From positions 1 through 19,333 of the forward strand of contig CBDULX010000032.1 in assembly GCA_965368175.1 (NCBI GenBank): a stretch of DNA of 19,333 nt. Direction: 5' to 3'. The translations under genes were made by a program, and so were the position numbers. Below, piece by piece: positions 15,714 to 19,333 of this stretch (within the stretch, counting starts at the first letter, position 1; each line of letters starts with the position of its first letter). The notes below the pieces were generated by a model. That model saw only the letters and a program-made list of their open reading frames with translations. It did not search any database and was not told where the DNA came from. This DNA comes from CBDULX01 sp965368175. GTDB lineage: Bacteria > Pseudomonadota > Gammaproteobacteria > SZUA-229.

Positions 15714-16415
15714 ATGCAAATAGCAAAATCACAGGGCCTGGTCGCAGCTATGCTCCTGTTTTTCACATCCGTCAGTCATGCAGAACCCGTAGAAGAAAGT
15801 TTTTCTGAACAACTATGGGATTATCTGGTCAATGGCGCTACTCTCACTATAGGTGCGGGAGTACGTCAATCAGGCATTAAAGTCATCCGTACTTCTGACA
15901 AGGCCGAGGGCACCATTGTACAAAGAAACGATAAAGCCTATTTTATCAGTTACAGTACTCGCCCCAGTTATTTTAGAACGGCCCCGCATGCTGGATACAC
16001 CTTCTCGTTCAACCTGTCCAGTTTCGATGCAGACCAGCAGGAAATTGACAAGGATGTCTATGAAGATATTGGTACCAGCGTCAGCGGCAGCTTTATCTAT
16101 GTCGTCCCCACTGTATTTTACGAATGGGGTAATTATCAGAAAACCGGCCGCTTTACTCGACTGGGTTTCGGTGTGGGCCTGGGTTTCACCAAATTTAATG
16201 GCGATATCATCCTCACAGAATCCACTGATCAACAACGACTCGATCTGTCCAGTGAGGCCTCCGAACTTCGAATAGCTTCTGGCATCATACTCGAAACCCG
16301 CTGGAACCACTGGGGACTGAGCCTGAGTGTAGCCGGACCCAGCTTCGCGACTAATGACTATGAGATTCAGGTGCAGGATACCGCCATTCACCTTGGCTAT
16401 TCCTTCGTCTTCTGA
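15714..16415 (+). CDS. outer-membrane beta-barrel protein, unknown function
   Basis: From the ATG at 15714 the protein has 233 residues. A signal peptide (MQIAKSQGLVAAMLLFFTSVSHA) ends about residue 23. The mature chain alternates polar and hydrophobic residues in strand-sized blocks rich in Gly, Tyr and Phe (LTIGAGVRQSG, FTRLGFGVGLGFTKF, WGLSLSVAGPSF) and ends in Phe (LGYSFVF), the usual outer-membrane insertion signal. About eight to ten strands can be guessed. I cannot place it in a named family; a MipA/OmpV-like or OmpW-like barrel is possible but unproven. An upstream in-frame TTG (15702) sits too close to the AAGG site, so the ATG is favoured. It is separated from purD by a terminator. 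Confidence 0.75.
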   Translation: MQIAKSQGLVAAMLLFFTSVSHAEPVEESFSEQLWDYLVNGATLTIGAGVRQSGIKVIRTSDKAEGTIVQRNDKAYFISYSTRPSYFRTAPHAGYTFSFNLSSFDADQQEIDKDVYEDIGTSVSGSFIYVVPTVFYEWGNYQKTGRFTRLGFGVGLGFTKFNGDIILTESTDQQRLDLSSEASELRIASGIILETRWNHWGLSLSVAGPSFATNDYEIQVQDTAIHLGYSFVF

Positions 16416-16557
16416 CACTATCCGACTCCCGTCGACGACGTCTCTTTTATTTTAACGGGACAATTTCAGATGTCAGGGGTCGCGGATAGCTGATAGAATC
16501 CAGCTCAGGGTAAATTTAAACAATCATCGAGTCTGTAGTATCTGACAGGAAATTCAC

Positions 16558-17553
16558 TTGAGCAGTAATAATCTCCAGCAAAGCATCCGCATACAACGAG
16601 AAAAACTCACCGGTCTGTTACATGAGCCCATGCATTTGCTGGCCCATCAATGTTCCGAACTGATCAGTTCACATCAGAACCTTGAACAGTTATTAACTGG
16701 AGTGCTGCCCACTCTGCCCTATTGCAAACATCTGTTTGTACTGGACGCCTATGGCATACAGAAAACCAACAACATTACCCACCATGGCCCGGATCACGAT
16801 TATTTTGGCCTGGACCGCATGAAACGGCCCTATATGCAGGGTATTCTTGGCACCACAGATTTCAAGCTATCCGATGCTTACATCAGCCGCAATAAAAAAA
16901 GGCCCTCATTAACTGCAGTCCAGGTGATTCGTGATAAAACCGGCGAGAGAACTGGTTTTTTAGGTGCCGACTTTGATTTACGCGAACTGCCCTATACCGA
17001 GCTCAGCTACCAGGAACCGGATGACTGGCGCCAGATCAAGGGCGACCCGGCAATTCGCAGCGGCCTTTTTTTCCAGCAACGTATCGAAAGCATCATGGAC
17101 CTGCACCTGGACCAGGTGTTACCGATCATGAATGAACTGATGACCGAACATGGCGTATTCCACGGCAAACTGCATTTCTCGTCCAACCGAGCCACTCTGT
17201 GGCTGGTCGATGACCCCTTTACATACCGCATACTGAGCATTGATGAGATTACCGCACCTGATATCTGCCTGGCGTACCCAAGACGGCCATATCATCATCG
17301 TGCCATTGTACCGGAAGACGATATCAGCCTGATATATGAAATGTTTCACAAGCTGCGCTTCGCCGATGAAAATATTTACTTGCGTGCAGGTTCTTTGAAT
17401 GTGATCAATGGCATGGTTGGTCTGAATTTTTCATGCGATGGATCTCATTATATGCGCTATGATGAATTCCTGAATAAAAGCACTGATTTCTGGTTTGGGA
17501 CCATTGCTGCCGCAAAAAGTGAACGAAATAAGACAACAGACGTCACGGTATAA
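16558..17553 (+). CDS. soluble PDC/Cache-like sensor-domain protein
   Basis: The 331-residue protein starts at TTG with a good CAGGA site 7 nt upstream. Its first 170 residues resemble the PDC (Cache) sensor fold: a leading helix (QREKLTGLLHEPMHLLAHQC), LFVLDAYGIQKTNNI, GLDRMKRPYMQGI, LSDAYISRNKKRPSLTAVQVIRD and GFLGADFDLRELP. In classical proteins this ligand-binding fold sits outside the membrane in front of a kinase, chemoreceptor or cyclase. Here there is no signal peptide, no membrane segment and no recognisable output domain, so it should be cytoplasmic. The last 150 residues are not assigned; they contain YLRAGSLNVINGMVGLNFSCDGSHY. Its ligand and role are unknown. Confidence 0.7.
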   Translation: MSSNNLQQSIRIQREKLTGLLHEPMHLLAHQCSELISSHQNLEQLLTGVLPTLPYCKHLFVLDAYGIQKTNNITHHGPDHDYFGLDRMKRPYMQGILGTTDFKLSDAYISRNKKRPSLTAVQVIRDKTGERTGFLGADFDLRELPYTELSYQEPDDWRQIKGDPAIRSGLFFQQRIESIMDLHLDQVLPIMNELMTEHGVFHGKLHFSSNRATLWLVDDPFTYRILSIDEITAPDICLAYPRRPYHHRAIVPEDDISLIYEMFHKLRFADENIYLRAGSLNVINGMVGLNFSCDGSHYMRYDEFLNKSTDFWFGTIAAAKSERNKTTDVTV

Positions 17554-17637
17554 AATTTCCTGGATTGCTGAACTTGCATCACGACAAAAATAATTCCCTC
17601 ATCACACTAATACATGTCCAGTGCCTTTTGATATACA

Positions 17638-17704
17638 GGAAATCTCTGATCAAGTTGTAATATTTTTAGCTGGCTAAAAGCGTCCAGACTTAATCAGAGG
17701 CTCC
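17638..17704 (-). repeat. MITE-like repeat, copy D (short class, 67 bp)
   Basis: Read on the minus strand it starts GGAGCCTCTGATTAAGTC, continues TGGACGCTTTTAGCCAGC and ends ACTTGATCAGAGATTTCC. The ends match as an inverted repeat. An inner palindrome (TTTTTAGCTGGCTAAAAG) strengthens the fold. It lies between the convergent sensor and DUF924 genes, 48 bp before the latter's stop codon in plus-strand order. Confidence 0.82.
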
Positions 17705-17751
17705 TTAGAAAAATTAAAATATCTTTTCCAGCCTTATCTGAATCAATAAAC

Positions 17752-18300
17752 TCAACCAGTAAATGCTTCTTCTGATGCCAGATAGGCCAGCTCCTGTTCA
17801 TTGCTGTCACGGCCCAGCATTGTATTACGGTGTGGGAAGCGCCCAAAACGTTTGATAATATCTCGATGGTGCCTAGCAAATTTTATATTTTTATCCAGCC
17901 CCGCTTTTTCAAAACAACTAACTGACAAATTCTGGTCTTGCATATTCTCACTGTGCATAAGCGGCATATATAAGAATGCTAGCTGATGTTCAGGAATTTT
18001 TTTATCAAATCCTTTATTGATAGCGTGGCGAGTAACTTTTATGGCCTGTGATTCGGTGGAAAAGCTTTCACTGTTACCACGAAACATATTGAGAGGAAAC
18101 TGATCAAGTATAATGACCAGAGCCAGACAGCCCAGCGCAGATTCCGTCCAATGCTCAAGCTTGCCATCCCTGGCAGACTGCCACAGGCTAAGGTATCGCT
18201 CTCTGATTTCCTGATCTATCGACTCGGTGGAATTAAACCAGTGGCAGGACATATCGTCGGAATACCAGTAATCAATAATTTCATTTATTTGACTGCACAT
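17752..18300 (-). CDS. DUF924 family protein
   Basis: A 182-residue protein with the DUF924 signature: the opening EIIDYWYSDDMSCHWFNS, the ALGCLALVIILDQFPLNMFRG core (usual form LxxLALVLLLDQFPRNxxRG), the helix FLYMPLMHSENMQDQ (usual YLPLMHSExLxxQ) and ARHHRDIIKRFGRFPHRNTMLGR near the end. The family is all-helical, TPR-like, cytosolic and of unknown biochemical role. Length is typical. It lies downstream of the cold-shock gene on the same strand but behind that gene's strong terminator, so it needs its own promoter within about 18301-18334. Confidence 0.92.
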   Translation of the reverse strand: MCSQINEIIDYWYSDDMSCHWFNSTESIDQEIRERYLSLWQSARDGKLEHWTESALGCLALVIILDQFPLNMFRGNSESFSTESQAIKVTRHAINKGFDKKIPEHQLAFLYMPLMHSENMQDQNLSVSCFEKAGLDKNIKFARHHRDIIKRFGRFPHRNTMLGRDSNEQELAYLASEEAFTG

Positions 18301-18330
18301 TGAACTCTAGACTTAATATATTTTCTGCAC

Positions 18331-18367
18331 AAAAAAAGCCATAACAAGTTTTACTTGTTATGGCTTT
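18331..18367 (-). terminator. strong Rho-independent terminator of the cold-shock gene
   Basis: A perfect 14-bp inverted repeat, AAAGCCATAACAAG (18335-18348) and CTTGTTATGGCTTT (18354-18367), has a 5-nt loop. On the minus strand it runs into seven T residues (A-run 18331-18337 on the plus strand; the first stem bases belong to both). Confidence 0.88.
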
Positions 18368-18382
18368 AAATTTGAACCTGTC

Positions 18383-18402
18383 CAGTAGTTATAGAACTAC
18401 TG
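18383..18402 (-). other. perfect 8-bp hairpin in the cold-shock gene 3' UTR
   Basis: CAGTAGTT-ATAG-AACTACTG forms an 8-bp stem with a 4-nt loop, 10 bp after the stop codon of the cold-shock gene and about 15 bp before its terminator stem. No T-tract follows, so it is a separate 3'-UTR structure, perhaps protecting the mRNA from exonucleases. Confidence 0.6.
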
Positions 18403-18412
18403 AGCTGCCAAA

Positions 18413-18622
18413 TTACAGAGGTGTTACATTCTCTGCCTGTGGACCTTTCTGGCCTTGAGTAACCGTGAACTGGACTTTTTGTCCTTCGCTCAAAGATTTA
18501 AAACCATCAGCTTTTATTGCACTAAAGTGTACAAAGACATCAGGTCCATTTTCCTGCTCGATAAAGCCGAAGCCTTTTGAGTCATTAAAAAATTTTACTG
18601 TGCCAGTAACCATATCAGACAT
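18413..18622 (-). CDS. CspA-family cold-shock protein
   Basis: A 69-residue OB-fold nucleic-acid-binding protein. RNP1 is KGFGFIEQ and RNP2 is VFVHFSAI; the family frame GTVKFFNDSKGFGFI...GPDVFVHFSAI...GQKVQFTVTQGQKGPQAENV is complete. Such proteins melt or bind single-stranded RNA and act as RNA chaperones in the cold or in stationary phase. The start MSDMVTG has AGGA 8 nt upstream; a second in-frame ATG (18613) is less well placed. A consensus promoter about 140 bp upstream gives a long leader, as in cold-induced csp genes. Which paralogue this is cannot be told. Confidence 0.96.
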   Translation of the reverse strand: MSDMVTGTVKFFNDSKGFGFIEQENGPDVFVHFSAIKADGFKSLSEGQKVQFTVTQGQKGPQAENVTPL

Positions 18623-18763
18623 ATCTTTATCCTGTAAAAATTAACATTGAGATTTGCAGAGAAATACTGGTACTACTTATGAAATACAGGACGTGATACT
18701 ACTGGGTAAACATCGCAGAGGTGATCATAAATATTGCCATAACTTCCTATGCATCAAAAAATG

Positions 18764-18791
18764 ATTATACGTCAGATACCTACATCGTCAA
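18764..18791 (-). promoter_or_regulatory. sigma-70 promoter of the cold-shock gene
   Basis: On the minus strand TTGACG (18786-18791) and TATAAT (18764-18769) are 16 bp apart. The predicted start near 18757 gives a 5' leader of about 135 nt, similar in length to the thermosensing leader of E. coli cspA (about 160 nt). The leader is AU-rich in its upstream part. Confidence 0.7.
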
Positions 18792-19137
18792 TAAGAATAC
18801 AGACATTTTCTATAAAATTTAATAAATATTCGCGCATATAAGAAAACCCTCATGTAAATTATGACTTTTCACAACTTTTATGCTCAAAATCAGTAATTTT
18901 TCATAAATTCATTATTATGAAGAACAATTCACCTGAATCTGACCTGCCCAATCTGGCACCTGGCTCACGTCCTCGCTCAATACTGTCTGTTCATCAACGA
19001 GCTTGTCAGGGATAGAATCAACCGATAACACGTAGAACATTTCATCCACAGGAAACCCATGGATATGCCAGCTGGTGAGATCAGGGAACTACTTATTTTA
19101 AAAGTTTCAGATTTTCAGGACCAGGGACACAAGCTAA
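18792..19137. other. gene-poor intergenic stretch
   Basis: I see no intact gene here. 18800-18915 is very AT-rich with no clear signal. 18915-19088 keeps an open frame on the minus strand (listed as a gene remnant). 19089-19137 has nothing recognisable before repeat copy E begins. Confidence 0.6.
18915..19088 (-). pseudogene. decayed ORF fragment (about 57 codons)
   Basis: On the minus strand a frame stays open for 57 codons between a TAG (19089-19091) and a TAA (18915-18917), reading FPDLTSWHIHGFPVDEMFYV, later DKLVDEQTVLSED and VPDWAGQIQV. It has no start codon near its upstream end; the first ATG comes at about codon 17. The protein-like composition and the local GC, higher than the flanks, suggest the 3' end of a lost gene. 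The HIHG motif recalls copper-binding motifs of multicopper oxidases or cupredoxins, but that is a weak hint and I do not assign a family. Confidence 0.35.
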
Positions 19138-19289
19138 GGCACCTGTGATCAGGCCTGGTTGTAGCAGTTGCGATGAGTGTTTAGATTTTTCACAAAGTAA
19201 AGCGGGATTTTATTCTATTGCAACGAAATTGGGGAAAATCAGGACGCTTTTAGCCAGCATAAAACAATCATGACTTGATCAGAGGTTCC
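19138..19289 (+). repeat. MITE-like repeat, copy E (long class, 152 bp)
   Basis: The right half is nearly identical to copy B: TTATTCTATTGCAACGAA, GGGGAAAATC, GGACGCTTTTAGCCAGCA and the end GACTTGATCAGAGGTTCC. The left end is more decayed (GGCACCTGTGATCAGG). It lies in a gene-poor region near the window edge; CTAA on the left and CTGA on the right could be a decayed target duplication. Confidence 0.82.
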
Positions 19290-19333
19290 CTGATAATGGA
19301 CAGTTCAAAAAAGACCCTGAAGATTCAAAACAA

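Noticed and set aside
15853..16275. A 140-codon alternative frame within the outer-membrane protein gene
   Set aside because: It overlaps a better-supported gene with signal peptide and beta-strand pattern, and has no recognisable features.

Overview
The window looks like chromosomal DNA of a gammaproteobacterium of moderate GC. The evidence is the dusB-fis pair followed by purH-purD, an FNR-type [4Fe-4S] regulator, a Bpt-type aminoacyl-tRNA-protein transferase, a cobalamin-dependent MetH close in layout to the E. coli enzyme, and a CspA-family protein. I cannot name a genus. There is no phage, plasmid, CRISPR array, rRNA or tRNA gene.

Layout. 1-2400: two small unknown membrane or secreted proteins, a zinc alcohol/cinnamyl-type aldehyde reductase and a 112-residue orphan. 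2479-3828: a full-length chromate-transporter family protein, convergent with a phosphoserine-phosphatase-like HAD protein (3878-4513, minus) and, further on, metH (4738-8439, minus). 8440-8543 is a divergent promoter region for metH and bpt. 9260-9550 has no protein gene but holds an FNR-type box, a plausible promoter, folded sequence and a strong terminator: a candidate oxygen-responsive small RNA. Then come a bolA-family gene and the fnr-like gene. 11074-12335 is a dusB-fis operon with overlapping stop/start; 12563-15573 is purH and purD, split by a 141-bp inverted-repeat element. 15714-17553 holds an outer-membrane beta-barrel protein and a soluble PDC/Cache-sensor protein. 17752-18622 (minus) holds a DUF924 protein and a cold-shock protein with a long leader and tandem 3' hairpins. 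18757-19333 has no intact gene, only a decayed ORF fragment and a repeat copy.

The most distinctive feature is an interspersed, non-coding, terminal-inverted-repeat element (MITE-like) present five times: 3829-3892, 10758-10912, 12336-12405, 17638-17704 and 19138-19289. There are two size classes (64-70 bp and 152-155 bp) sharing the end consensus GGAACCTCTGATYAAGTC. Three copies begin within 8 bp of a stop codon, and one supplies the last four codons and the stop of the serB-like gene. Two other repeat types also occur (4643-4712 and 14142-14282).

Functionally most genes are housekeeping: methionine and purine synthesis, tRNA modification, nucleoid organisation, N-end-rule tagging and anaerobic regulation. 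The new leads are the repeat family, the FNR-box/small-RNA locus next to fnr, the spaced GCAAAC palindrome over the purH promoter, and the hairpin element placed just before purD.
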